The notes: a model not told the origin generated them from the sequence alone. DNA of 64,000 nucleotides from Sialis fuliginosa (GCA_961205875.1 OY540818.1:18326761-18390760); one strand, 5' to 3'; shown: positions 1 to 11,218, numbered from the stretch's first letter. A program made the numbers and translations.

Positions 1-464
1 ATAGTCCAGCAATTTACTCTTTTTTACGATGCATGTATTCAAATGCATCTGCACATGATCATAATAATAATAATAATACACATACCTATATATGCAAGAA
101 TACAGATGTGGCTTAAGGACATTTGTAGCCCTTGGTTTATTTAAAAGAATATTTGTAAGTATAACGTAAATTAATATTAATACAATTTAAAAAATTAAAA
201 AAATGGCATAAGTAAACATCCATTTCGGGTTTAGGGATGTTTTTTTTATTTTCAATTTAATTTTTGACAAAATGGTAGCCCCTGAAAAAATAGATTTTTT
301 TTTTAATTATTAATTTTCAAAATTTTGAAAAACCGCTACGCTTAGATTTACATGGGGACCACCAGACCCTTGTCGAACCGATTTGCTTTTAAAAAATTAG
401 GGTTGTAGTAGAGGCATAGACCGATCTACAAACCAAGCAGTTTGACGAAAAATTCATAAACAAC
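1..464. other. AT-rich intergenic DNA, no gene seen
   Basis: No convincing coding frame or recognisable repeat was found here. It contains a short ATA/ATT run near 61-80 and many homopolymer A and T tracts. Confidence 0.5.
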
Positions 465-1062
465 CGAGAAAAAATTATGAAATTCCTCTGTAAATTCGCT
501 TAAACATATGTACTAATGTACAGTCACCTGCATTAATGGTCTTGCAGTTTGTATTCATTTTCGTTTATCAGAAACTTAGTAGACTCCTCCCATTTGATTA
601 TTATAATATTTAAATCATTTCTCCATGTATCAAACAAAGACAGATATTTAGAAATTCATTTGCTAGATAAAGAACTACTCTTCGTTTATAATAGATACTC
701 ATATATATTTGTGCAATTAAATTATTATGTAATCTATTGAAAATTGTATACGTAAATTTTGTGGCAATAAATATTTGATATCCCGAATTTTAGTATTTGA
801 ATATATTAAACTTGATAGAAAAAGATAACCGATGATGTTTGTCTTTAAATTTGGAATCTGTTGTAAGCGATTCTAGTCTTTAGGGTGCCAGACGAGTTCT
901 GCAGGCGACTGTACCTATACAGTTGAAAGCAAACGCAACACTAACGGTGGCTCGGTCGTTAGCGCTACGGGCTGACTACCGTGAATGGCCGTTTTTTTTA
1001 AATAAGTATATATTATATGTTTAAGCGAATTTACAGAGGAATTTCATAATTTTTTTTTCTCG
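465..1062. mobile_element. Inverted-repeat element carrying a nested MITE
   Basis: About 45 bp at 465-512 (CGAGAAAAAATTATGAAATT onward) recur as a reverse complement at about 1014-1062. This forms terminal inverted repeats of a roughly 600-bp element. A separate MITE (519-913) lies inside it. Its second copy near 31.1 kb lacks these outer repeats, so the inner element is an independent insertion. No transposase frame is present. Confidence 0.55.
519..913. mobile_element. MITE, family with TACAGTCRCCTGCA ends, copy 1
   Basis: The 395-bp element begins TACAGTCACCTGCA and ends with the complementary TGCAGGCGACTGTA. A second copy is at 31104-31494 and is nearly identical along its whole length. 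It is non-autonomous with no coding capacity; the small frame at 549-740 lies entirely in this repeat and is not a gene. Confidence 0.75.
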
Positions 1063-1877
1063 TTTTTTGCGATTACGAACATTTTCTTAAAAAAAATAAT
1101 TAAAAGTTGGAGTTTTAGTGATCGAATTTCCATTGGGCTTTTTTAAAAAAAGTTGTTTTGAGAAAAACGCGATTGAAAGTTTTTTTGGAGATATTTTTGA
1201 ATGCCAAAAAAATATGTATACATTATTATTTTTTACCCACATCACAGTTGTGTTCCCCCTTAAGGGCCTCTGCACAAATCCAGCCCTGTACATGCATTTA
1301 CGAGTGCGTGTGTATGTTATTCGTGTATTGTCGCAATAGGCCATAAAGTTTAACAAAAATTAGTACCCATAGATGGCGTTGGATAGATGAATAACCAAGA
1401 GAGTGCTGTGGACAAAGGCAGCACAACTTTTGAAGTCTTCAGGTACAAAAGTCTTTAGATTTTCACATTGCATAACTAATGGATACATGGCCTGCAATAT
1501 GAGCGTTGTTAATTCATCCTACAGTTTATATTGCTGTTCAACAAGTCTGCTTACATTTATCAATTAATTGTTGCTCTGTTGTTTAATTGTTGTTGTAGGT
1601 ACTTTCTATTGTTGATATTGAATTTGTTTTTTTTTTCTGTTTGTTTGGTGTAAATGGGATTAAAACAATTGGGAAAAATAAATTTAACGAGTTCACATTT
1701 AATTTAAAAGCAACATAAGATTAGTAGAGCTTTTTGTACTTCATATTTTTTAAATATCTATTTTCTTTTTCAATGTACCTATCGCAGTTCTAATGAAAAT
1801 TGTTATAATTATTTGAAACTTCCTAGAAATCATATATATGGTTTTGTGACGAAATCATCTGCCAAGTAAATGCACAG
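1063..1877. other. AT-rich DNA, diffuse repeat similarity only
   Basis: The stretch near 1140-1190 (GAGAAAAACGCG) resembles sequence at 29530-29560, suggesting a degraded dispersed repeat. Overlapping small frames on both strands at 1087-1356 look like chance frames. No gene is supported. Confidence 0.4.
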
Positions 1878-2407
1878 TGCTTCCTCGTGCTAAATTCACC
1901 AAAAGGTAGTTAATTATTCAACAATTTAAATAATAACCGATAATGTTGAGATAAATTGCCTGGAATTGGTTAACCATTTAATTTTTATTATTTATTATAT
2001 TATATTATTTTTCTCAAGACACACCTGATTATTTTTTCGTATATTTTTAATTTTTTGACAAATGTCAAAATGACATTTAAAACGTCAAAATGACATTTGA
2101 TATATCCAAGCAAATATCAATTTAGAAAAACAAAACACGAATTTTTAAAATAAATTTAAATAAATCTTTGTAAGGGAATATTTTACAATAAACGTTGTAG
2201 ACCCATATTATAGGAAATTTAATGCTCTACAAAAAATATTCTATAAAATTTTCACGTAACATGTGTCGTTCTTGAGATATCTTGAAAAAATAAATATTTT
2301 GGGGTGTCAGCCCTCCCCCTTACACACGATTTTGATGAGAACATTTTTTTTGTCTCAATCTGAAACGATCACAATGCTTCTCGTATCTTCGATATTGCGA
2401 GGAAGCC
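1878..2407. mobile_element. Dispersed element with TGCTTCCTCG ends, copy 1
   Basis: This element starts TGCTTCCTCG and ends with the complement CGAGGAAGC. Related copies lie at 22898-23577 and 31681-32290 (inverted), 39105-39305 (partial) and 42568-43090, with a terminal fragment near 56330-56400. Other copies carry a CCGTCCGTCCGTCTGT-type simple repeat. It is non-coding and non-autonomous. I do not recognise the superfamily. Confidence 0.6.
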
Positions 2408-3028
2408 AATTGACTTTTTGGCGGTTGGGGGGGAGGGGGTGACACTCTTGGTTTCCATCCCGGGTTGCATCCCTCCTAGCGACACCACTGAATAGATGGG
2501 CCCAATTCCTCCCCCTTGGTTTATTTTCTACGAATTAATTTAGTTTATATATTTATTTTCACTGGAAATGATCCTTATCAGGTATATCAACTCCAGCATG
2601 CGCTAATTATCTGCGCCAAACAAAAAGCACCGACCATTTTAAATTACATGCCTAATTGAATCGAGCGCATTTACGAAAAAAAAACCGAGCTAGATTTAAT
2701 TGCATATATATACATTTTGTTTATATGGAAATGGGAGCGCAAATATTCGGAGACTCTAATCCATTGTTGTCGATATCATTTAGACTTTTAGAGAATTCAG
2801 ACACAATGAATTCTCGGCATTTGTCGTTCGGTTAATTGCCGTTCTTTTGCTGTTCCGAAAACAGCTTGTGGGGTCGCCCTTTTGGATCGGTTATATCGCT
2901 AAATGAGACAGAGAGGGTCTTACAGGAATGTGCGCTGGATAGTGAGGCTCTCTTTGTTTAAGGGGGCAGTTAAAACTTGGAGTTTTTGTGGTGATATAAT
3001 TTAAGAAATTAAATAGATGTTTTCTATG
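2408..3028. other. Non-repetitive DNA with conserved-element look
   Basis: The stretch at about 2580-2880 is less AT-biased than its surroundings. It does not match any repeat family seen elsewhere in the window and has no usable coding frame. It could be a regulatory element or simply unique DNA. Confidence 0.3.
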
Positions 3029-3293
3029 TATAACGTCTATAATTATTATAATAGTAGTGACGTTAAATATAAATAAAAACAAACTTGTTTGTTTAAACGT
3101 CAAAATTTATTAAAGAAGAAGAAACCGCAAGCTTTCGATTCACATGAATTTTATTGAGATAACGACATCTTTCTCAAATTTAAATCTTTATTAATAGCCT
3201 GACGATGATTCTGTGAATCGAAAGCTTGCGGTTTCCTCTTCTTTAATAAATTTTGACGTTTAAACAAACAAGTTTGTTTTTATAACGTCTATA
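3029..3293. mobile_element. Inverted Penelope-like fragment with 13-bp TSD
   Basis: A 13-bp direct repeat, TATAACGTCTATA, flanks the insert at 3029-3041 and 3281-3293. Inside, about 72 bp at 3072-3144 recur as a near-perfect reverse complement at 3212-3283. A hammerhead-like core lies on the + strand at 3199-3223. A head-to-head retroelement end between target-site duplications resembles known inverted, 5'-truncated Penelope-like insertions. Assignment rests on structure; no reverse transcriptase is present. Confidence 0.5.
3199..3223 (+). ncRNA. Hammerhead-ribozyme-like core
   Basis: CTGACGA (3199-3205) is followed by one unpaired T, then a perfect 5-bp stem GATTC/GAATC with loop TGT, then GAAA (3220-3223). 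This matches the hammerhead core CUGANGA-stem II-GAAA, with C at the naturally variable position 7. Stems I and III are weak, so the copy may be decayed. Confidence 0.4.
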
Positions 3294-3462
3294 TATGTTG
3301 TTGTAGTGGATTAAAATTGCTTAATATGTGAAGGGGTATTTTTAGGTATGTTGATTGGAATTTTTATAATTTTTTTTATAAATGGTAATAGTTTTTTTTA
3401 TTAATATCCCTTTACAGAATCTTGCTTCCTAAAATTATATTAATTAATATATATTATACATA

Positions 3463-4073
3463 AACTAGCTATTACCCACGTGGTTTCGCATTTACACGCT
3501 AGATGTCTACGTCAAAAATGTATAACTTTAAATTTTTAGGGTTCTGTAGAAAACTAGGAATCCTTATAGTTTCGCTCTATTAATCCGGACGTAGATTGGA
3601 AAACCAAAAACAGAAATGATAAGATTTTTGAAAAAAAAAAAAATTTTGAACCCCCTTTCCATAGATTGAAAAGAATATACCTACAAAAAAAAATTTCACT
3701 TATCCCATTATCTTTAGATAGGTCTCCTGAAATGCAACAAAAATTATTATATGACTTTTTGATTTTAACCCTTCAGTCACGATATATTTGCTTTTCAATG
3801 TGGTTATCAGAGAAAATTTTTAATTAGTACTTTCAATGAAAATTATAGCAAAAATAATTTTTGGAATAACACTTTTTTATAAATCGTACTGAGAATGACT
3901 ACGGAACCCTATCATGTGCGTGTTTATTTATCTAATAAAGTAGCCTATATCCTTCTTCAGGATGCAAGTTATCTCCCTGCCAAATTTCATCAAAATCGGT
4001 TTAGCCGTGAAAAGGTAACAAACAGACAGAGAGACACACTTTTGCATTTATAATAATAGTATGGACTAATATG
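3463..4073 (+). mobile_element. Non-LTR retroelement (RTE/SINE-type) relic
   Basis: The sequence opens with CTAGCTATTACCC and a GTGGTTTCGC segment. It ends with a CATCAAAATCGGTTTAGCC segment, a run of CAGACAGAGAGACACAC and a TTATAATAATAGTATGGA tail. This is the general layout of widespread arthropod RTE or SINE 3' ends. Frames are broken throughout, so it is a dead copy. A shorter related fragment is at about 40060-40190. Confidence 0.5.
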
Positions 4074-4594
4074 GATATTTACATAGGCCTGACAGACTTG
4101 GCGCCTCTACAAGATTGCTTATATATATAAATAATTATTATTTCTATTATCTGATAATTGAAACAAATAGAGCAAGTCGAATATGCAGTTTGAAATATTT
4201 TATAAAATATATCATACATGCATTACATATTTATATAGTTAAACCTGAATTAAATGTAATTTATTTCAGTCAATAATTCTTATCACATATGTATGATATG
4301 TAGCTACATATATAAAGTTATTCATAATTAATCTTATTTACTTCTTTCCATGACGTTGAATTTACAGAACATACTGTATAACTTATCTAACAATAAGTCA
4401 TAACTAAATAAAAATATTAAAGAGGGTGTGTCATTTATAGATAGGTATGTATAAATGTTGAACTTGACGATTTAAAAAATACAATGAACAAACTCAGATT
4501 ATTTTTATTTTGGTTTCTAAAAATAATATAGGTACATACAAAAATACTTTTATGAGTCTTTCAGAAGCTAAAGCAACTAACTACATATAATATA
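4074..4594. other. AT-rich DNA, nothing recognised
   Basis: No gene or clear repeat was identified in this stretch. Confidence 0.4.
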
Positions 4595-4931
4595 ATGTCC
4601 GGTATTATAAAGGACCTAACAAAATTTGCTATCTAGCAATTACATTCAAATGGGGTATTAATTCTGTACTAGTATCTATGGATTAGTTATGGAATTTAGA
4701 GCAGTGACACTTCAACTAATTGTAACACAGTTGGCATCTTTGACCGTACAAAATAATTTTCATAACATCACCACTGTTTTAATACCGTTTGTGTTTACTT
4801 ACTACAACGCGTGCGCGAAACTTGTCAAAGTCATCAACAAACTCCAAAAGAACTGTCATATAAGTTTGATATCTCAGTTGAAAGTGCTTGCTAGCTAACA
4901 CATTTGTTAGGTCCTTTATGATACCGGACAT
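4595..4931. mobile_element. 337-bp MITE with ATGTCCGGTATTATAAAGGA ends
   Basis: The terminal inverted repeat (ATGTCCGGTATTATAAAGGA onward) is complemented at the right end (TCCTTTATGATACCGGACAT). A copy of exactly the same length lies at 19783-20119 and differs at only scattered positions. Damaged relatives are at 5096-5378, 14929-15150 and 27341-27575. The small frames at 4689-4898 (+) and 4779-4985 (-) are internal to the element and are not genes. Confidence 0.75.
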
Positions 4932-5090
4932 AAGACTATCAAATGTCCTAAGACCGTCGAAACCTCCTTCCCCTATTATTAACAAATTAAAATTGATAAA
5001 TTAACAAATAAGTTGAATAGTTAATATCTCAGCTTGGCGCGATCCTACAGACTCAAATTTTTTTTTTTTTAATATAGTTTACAATATTAA
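4932..5090. repeat. Dispersed repeat with GCGCCAAGCTGAGATATTAA motif
   Basis: The segment carries the complement of GCGCCAAGCTGAGATATTAA and a diagnostic AAGACCGTCGA stretch. Relatives are at 8330-8630 (tandem pair), 26740-26900 and 59040-59230. It sits directly against two MITE copies, suggesting preferential insertion or co-amplification. Confidence 0.55.
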
Positions 5091-5095
5091 CTTAA

Positions 5096-5378
5096 ATGTC
5101 CGGTATTATAAAGGAGCTAGCAAAATTTTCTAGCTAGCAAGCACTTTTTTTTTATTTAGAATTTAGAGCAGTGACACTTCAACTAATTGTAACACAGTTG
5201 GCATCTTTTACCGTACAAAATAATTGTCATAATATCACCACTGTTTTAATACCGTTGGTATTTACTATTTACCTACAACGCGTGCGCGAAACTTGTCAAA
5301 GTCTTCAACAAACTCCAAAAGAACTGTCATATAAGTTTGATATCTCATTTGAAAGTGCTTGCTAGCTATAGCAAATTT
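5096..5378. mobile_element. Truncated copy of the ATGTCCGG MITE
   Basis: The left end is intact. The right terminal repeat is missing after the GCTTGCTAGCTA segment. The interior matches 4595-4931, with a shortened left part and a T-run. Confidence 0.6.
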
Positions 5379-6482
5379 AAAGATCAATAATTTTTAGTGA
5401 CTCCTTTGGCCCTATTTTTCGAAAGGTTTAATAGAATTATTGTATGAGGGGGGGGGGGGAGGGGGATAAGAATTGTGATTTAAAATTGGGTCGCAAATAC
5501 TAAAAGGTTGAGAAACGCTGAGTTAAGATATAAAAATCATTTAATCCAAACGACCAAATTAAAATCTCAAAAAAAAAATTCGTGTGACTTGTATACAAAC
5601 GTTCACGTCACATTGTATATACATATGTTATTTTATTACAGTGTTACCAAAATACGACAAAAAAACAAACCACAGGCCTCGTTGAAACACGTATTTGATG
5701 TTGAGCGGCTTTGATTGTTTTCACACCAACGTGACAAAAATGACATCCTTTGTTGGAACCATTTTAAATTTCTTGTGCAAACACGATAATTATTACTGCA
5801 CTGTCTAAAGAGGCGTCAAATATTTATTAAAACTATTAGCGGCCAACCATATAGGACCAATGAACTGAAAAAAAAAACAAGTCGGGGTTTTCGGTTATTT
5901 ATGGGGGGCTTAATTTAATAATTGGTTTATCATAAACTTTTTTTTTTTTTTAATATGAGTGTGTTATAGTATAGTAGAACATCTATAATTTGAATATATA
6001 TCCAAGATAAGCATGGGGATTTCCTAAACGGTAAGAGATACAGATTCAGTTAAATGAGATGTATTATTTGTTAGGAAGGGGTATTAATAATTCTATGTGG
6101 TTTAGGCGGTATATCCAAAAATCTGAAAATTCGGATATTCTTTAAATGGCTATAACTTTTTTGTCAAAGCAGATAGGTACTTTTTGTTTGTGGTTTCTTA
6201 AAGCACTTTTTGTGTAGAATTGATTGGCGTATTTATAATTTTTATATTACTTTTAGTTTCCGAGTTACAAGCCCTAACTTTAGTTTTTGTTATGGGCCAC
6301 TAAGTTGGCTATATTTGAACGTGTTTTTTACTCTATTTTACAAGTAGAGTAAACTATTCTACGAATTAGTAAATTTGTTAGTTACACGTAAAAAAAATCA
6401 AATCGTGTCTGCACATTTAAATTTTTTTTATTACTGTAAAAATCCGGAATGAATTTATAATAATTCAAAATATCAAAATTGT
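5379..6482. other. Intergenic DNA with a poly-G tract
   Basis: A G-rich run (broken by one A) lies at about 5446-5465. The remainder is AT-rich with no supported gene. Confidence 0.4.
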
Positions 6483-7103
6483 GATGAAAACTTATTTAAT
6501 TATGATATTTAAAAAAATTACACTTTAAATGCCCCACCCTGTATGTAAAAACAAAACTAATTAAGAAATTTAGCGAAATTAATTTTTTCGAGAAATAAGA
6601 AAAACAAAAATTTACCATTTTCTCGAGAAGGAACACATACTATGAAAACATATTTAATTATGATAAAAAAATTACACTTTAAATTCCCCACCCTGTATGT
6701 AAAAACAAAATTAATTAAGAAATTTAGCGAAATTAGTTTTCTCGAGAAATAAGAAAAACAAAAATTTACCATTTTCTCGAGAAGGAACACATACTATGAA
6801 AACATATTTAATTATGATAAAAAAATTACACTTTAAATTCCCCACCCTGTATGTAAAAACAAAATTAATTAAGAAATTTAGCGAAATTAGTTTTCTCGAG
6901 AAATAAGAAAAACAAAAATTTACCATTTTCTCGAGAAGGAACACATACTATGAAAACATATTTAATTATGATAAAAAAATTACACTTTAAATTCCCCACC
7001 CTGTATGTAAAAACAAAACTAATTAAGAAATTTAGCGAAATTAATTTTCTCGATAAATAAAAAATACAAAATTTACCATTTTCTCGAGAAGAACGCATAC
7101 TAT
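6483..7103. repeat. 154-bp tandem repeat (satellite), about four units
   Basis: The anchor CCCCACCCTGTATG recurs at 6532, 6686, 6840 and 6994, exactly 154 bp apart. Units 2-4 are nearly identical and unit 1 is slightly divergent. Each unit contains paired TCTCGAGAA motifs. Three overlapping 77-84-residue minus-strand frames are by-products of the 154-bp period. Confidence 0.85.
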
Positions 7104-7606
7104 ATAGTTCTTCGTGCACATAACAATGTTAATTTGCAAACAGTATTTGCTCGATTTGCATGAATTAACGAGCCAAGAGTATTTTATATCCCATTTAAAC
7201 ATCTCGCGATGATTCTTTACGGTACATTTACAAATAATTCATACAACGAGAGTGGAATGGTATATTCGTTAATAAATAAAATTACGACACTGTTTTAATG
7301 GTTGAAATACGAGTTTTTGATGTGAAGGTAATAATGACATAATAGGCTATTACTGTAAAACAATGCTTTAGCAGAAATTACTTTCGACTTTCGAAACAAT
7401 AAAAAAAATATGTCTCCGTAGCGGTCAGCTAGAATAAATGCGTTTAATTCAGTAAATATTAGTTCCGATTATAAATTAATGTATTGTATTTGTACAACAA
7501 ATGTCATGATGTGGTTAATGTATATATATTTATAATTAACTTTTTATAATTTGGTGTGACACATACAAACAGTTTTACAAAAACTTTTATTGTTAATCAA
7601 AGATAA
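7104..7606. other. AT-rich intergenic DNA, nothing recognised
   Basis: No gene, repeat family or regulatory site could be supported. Confidence 0.4.
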
Positions 7607-7886
7607 GGGGCCATCCATAAATTACGTCACACGTTAAAGGGGGGGGGGGGGGTCGACGAAGTGTGACATTGTGTGACAAGGGGTCCTAAATTTCGTGACA
7701 TTACATTTCAAAATATAATATACTAGCTTTTTTGTAGACATTTTAATAATTTTAAGGTGTAAAATTGCAAAATATGTGACGTTACAGGTAGGGGGGTCTC
7801 ACAAATGTAACCAGCTGTGATAAGGACGGGGGGGGGGGGGGTAAAAAAATCATGAAATTCGTGTGACGTAATTTATGGATGGCCCC
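7607..7886. mobile_element. MITE with GGGGCCATCCATAAATTACG ends
   Basis: A terminal inverted repeat of about 28 bp opens at 7607 and is complemented at about 7859-7886. The interior carries two long G runs at about 7639-7652 and 7828-7840, each followed by GTGTGAC-like text. It is non-coding. Elements with similar ends are, as far as I recall, common in arthropods. Confidence 0.7.
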
Positions 7887-8329
7887 TAAGCATGATTCCA
7901 TTATTAACAATTTAATAAAACAAAAACAGTTGAAGATATCAGGTACTTATTTTCAGTAAATGTTCTGTACTACAGGGGTATCAACTTAAAAAACGTTAAA
8001 CTTTATTAGTTTTTACTGTTTAAAAAAAGTGCGTTTTCAGCCATTTTTATTTTATTTTTATTTGAAACTTTCTTTGTATAATACTTATTTAGACCGTCAA
8101 GTCAAAAAATCTGAAGAGTTTTGTAATTGAACCAAAATCGGATCAAACTTAGGGTATTATTCTAAACCACATTTGTAACAAATTCTGTAAGTAGCAAAAT
8201 TTTACCTAAAAATTCCTATTTTAGGTAGGTACTTTTTAACCTAGACAGCCTGGACTATTAACTAAAACATTTTTTTTAAATAGTGAATATTTTAGAAAAT
8301 ATGAGTTAATTATAATTTATTTTTTATTC

Positions 8330-8630
8330 TAAAATCGCGCCAAGCTGAGATATTAACTATTCAATTTACTTCTTTGTTAGTTTATGAGTTTTAATTTGTT
8401 TTTAAAAAGGGAAGGAGGTCGCGAGGGTCTTTAAGTGGATGATACTCTTAAAGATAATAGTTTATGCTACATTTTAAAAAAAAATTGAGTCTGTAGGATT
8501 GCGCCAAGCTGAGTTATTAACTATTCAATTTACTTCTTTGTTAGTTTTAATTTGTTTTTAAAAAGGGAAGAAAGTCGCGAGGGTCTTTAAGTGCGTGATA
8601 CTCTTAAAGACAATAGTGTAAGCTACATGA
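8330..8630. repeat. Tandem duplication of the GCGCCAAGCTGAG repeat
   Basis: Two copies lie about 165 bp apart, starting with GCGCCAAGCTGAG at about 8337 and 8501. Both share GGTCTTTAAGTG and ACTCTTAAAGA. It is related to 4932-5090, 26740-26900 and 59040-59230. Confidence 0.65.
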
Positions 8631-8896
8631 AAATTTTAACCCACTGTGTACAGTAGAAGATTCAACAATTGTCAATAATTGTAAAAAATTATATCATCTC
8701 CTTCAACCTCTGAATATATTCTTGGTTTCTGAATTTGTACTCCAATTCAAAATACCTTCTCATTATTCGGTTTATTTTAAAATTACTACAAATATATGCA
8801 GACACGCATCACACCTTATTTCCATTCTCCATACAATTACATAGGTACTCACACATACGCTAACATTTGTCTAAGAAGCTGCCAACAAGACAGGTA

Positions 8897-9426
8897 TAGG
8901 GTTAACTGGGGTAAAAGTGAAACAAAATACAAATCTTTCATGTTTTTTGACAGTTAACGATACAAATTCATATTTTAATTTTTTCTACTAGATGCGCTTA
9001 TGAACAACCATTTTAAATACTTACGTCATTTGAACTGTACGATACAACACGGACTTTAAAAATCAAAAAAGTGTGTTTCATTTTTAACCTCTAATTTGGA
9101 AAAAGTGAAACAGACCTCTAATGGAAAATATTTATCGAAAAATTAAAAGAAAAGCTACTTTGATTTATCTTCTTTGTGGCATATCAATGTGAAATTGTTA
9201 ATATCTGAGCTATACAGAAAGTTCTGTGCAAAGAATTAAAATTTAATTCACACGTTTTGACATCTGTAGGGGTGACACATCACTTATTAGAAGATTCATA
9301 TTTTCAGGTCGCTTTAACAAACCTTTAATGATGATGTCAGTTTTTATAATTCTCCTATTTTAGTTGCAAGCTTGTTTCACTTTTACCCCATTTTTTGGTG
9401 TTTGATATTTACCCCGCTCGACCCTA
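8897..9426. mobile_element. MITE with TAGGGTYRASYGGGGTAAA ends, copy 1
   Basis: It opens TAGGGTTAACTGGGGTAAAA and closes with the complement of TAGGGTCGAGCGGGGTAAA. An inverted copy is at 16881-17420. A fragment of one end is at about 21425-21460. The element lies between two direct copies of a CTAACATTTGTCTAAGAAGC segment (about 8861 and 9481). The minus-strand frame at 9360-9674 spans its end and is not a gene. Confidence 0.65.
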
Positions 9427-10422
9427 CATATAGTCATTGTCTTTCTGGCAATTTGCATACATACATACGCACACACACGCGCTAACATTTGTCTAAGAAG
9501 CTGCCAACAAGAAAGGCATACACATTGTCTTTCTGATAATTTGCATACATTCACACAGATATCGTCGGGAGCATTTCCCAGATGGTCCTGTTGAAATAAT
9601 AACTCACCTAAATGAACGTATTTGCAGTGACGCGTGAGACACACCTCCGCAATCTCCCCCCCCCCCCCCCCCATCGAATTCCCATAGCGTGTAGTAAAAT
9701 GACGTGGTGCAGTCGTATCCTATGTGAAACTTTGTCAATGTTTGATGGGGAAACAGTGGTGCCGATTTGAAAAAAGTGTGGGTAAAATTTTGTATGTAGA
9801 AGAAATTTATTTAGATGAGAATAATTAGTTTTTAAAATAGTTAAAATTAAATTCTTCAAAAAAAAGGTTTTATACATGATTTTTCGTTAGTTTTATATAT
9901 AACCGAGGAATTTATTAAAATTATTATTACTGTCTTTTCATTCAGATGGTTTTCCTTAGTAAAATACGAATCTAACGAAAATATATTTTGTAAAGAATTC
10001 AAGCCTAAAATTTTTAACTATTTTTGACGTAAAGTTGAAAATAATCTATAAAATCGGTGTAAACTAATTTTCCCTTCTTCACCCTCAAAGGGGAGGACGC
10101 CAACCTCGTAGGAGAGGAGAGACTTCAGAATTTCTTAATGACACTAAAAAACCATAGTCAGAATTATTTCTGATTTTTGTATATTCTTTATCCTTAATAA
10201 TAAATGGAAAAAGTGAGTGTCTACTTATGTACGCGCATTAGAAGTTATACTTCCTTCGCGTAGTGACATCTAGCGTGCAAATGCAAAACTAAAAACCTGG
10301 TTTTCCAACTATTATAATAGAAATCTGTAAATTTCACCCTAAAGAAGTATAAATATTTTAGAAATTGTCTCTATCCTACAGAATAATATTCAACAATTAT
10401 CTCATTTATTCTACCTTTTCTG
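9427..10422. other. Simple-repeat and AT-rich DNA
   Basis: This stretch holds direct repeats of CATTGTCTTTCTG and CACACAC tracts at 9435-9560, and a C run at about 9657-9672. No supported gene. A short CATCTAGCGTGC motif occurs near 10267. Confidence 0.4.
10415..10422. repeat. Left 8-bp target-site duplication of hAT element
   Basis: CTTTTCTG directly precedes the CAGAGGCGG terminus. An identical CTTTTCTG follows the other end at 11219-11226. Confidence 0.85.
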
Positions 10423-11218
10423 CAGAGGCGGATTATCCATAAGGCAAACTAGGCACGTGCCTAGGGCGCGAAATTTTTGAAAAATAACAAAAAAATAATT
10501 GTGTCAGTAAGTACCTATACACTAGGCTGACCATTTTTTTGAGAAGGTAATGCGGGACTGTTTTTTTTCGGGGGGGGGGGGGGGGGGTGACAATGAAAGA
10601 CCTTTTTTTAAATTATTATTAATAAAGAATAACAAATGTTATATTGCAAATTCATAACGAGAACTTATATTTTATTTATAATTCACGATTGTCATTTAAG
10701 TTATTTTTAAATTCGCTACCATAGATGACGTATAATTTTTAAATAAAATTTGCAACAATTACTTTTTTTTAATCTGCTATGTTAATTTTATGTGAATTTT
10801 ATTATATTACCTACATTTACTGAATTAATAGAGTTTTTTTAATTGTTAACATACCTATTTCAATTTTATTAAAATTCGCGACACCAAATTGATTACATTG
10901 AACAGTAGTAAAAATGTAAAAAAACTGGACAAGTATTCAAAATGCGGGACATTAATGATGCGGGACAATGGGTCAAAATGCGGGACTGTCCCGCAAAATG
11001 CGGGACGAATGGTCACCCTACTATACACCTATTCTTGTGTGCACAAAAAGATGATGTGATAATTTTTAACAAACAAAATATAGACGCAACAATAAGAAAA
11101 TATTTGAATTTCGGAAATTTCATTGTTATATTTAATATGAAAAGTTACGTAACAGTGAAAGGGAGGGGCGCCGATGAGGTGTTTGCCTAGGGCGCTCTCG
11201 ATATTTAATCCGCCTCTG
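10423..11218. mobile_element. Non-autonomous hAT element with 8-bp TSD
   Basis: The element begins CAGAGGCGGATTAT and ends with the complement of CAGAGGCGGATTAA. It is flanked by the perfect 8-bp duplication CTTTTCTG. CAG...CTG termini and an 8-bp TSD are hallmarks of the hAT superfamily. No transposase frame is present, and a second hAT-type insertion (10523-11020) disrupts it. A separate inverted fragment of its right half lies at about 47690-47870 in DUF229 intron 1. Confidence 0.85.
10523..11020. mobile_element. Nested hAT-type element with 8-bp TSD
   Basis: This 498-bp element lies inside the 10423-11218 hAT. Ends are TAGGCTGACCATT and the complement of TAGGGTGACCATTCGTCCCG. The 8-bp duplication CTATACAC is found at 10515-10522 and 11021-11028. 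The right part repeats TGCGGGAC several times and the left part has a long G run (about 10571-10587). It is non-coding. Confidence 0.8.

Noticed and set aside
6557-7119. Three overlapping 77-84-residue minus-strand frames with near-identical sequence
   Set aside because: They repeat every 154 bp because the DNA is a tandem satellite. The codons are low-complexity F/K/N/I.
9360-9877. Minus-strand frames of 104 and 89 residues
   Set aside because: They span a MITE end, a poly-C run (giving poly-Gly) and simple repeats.
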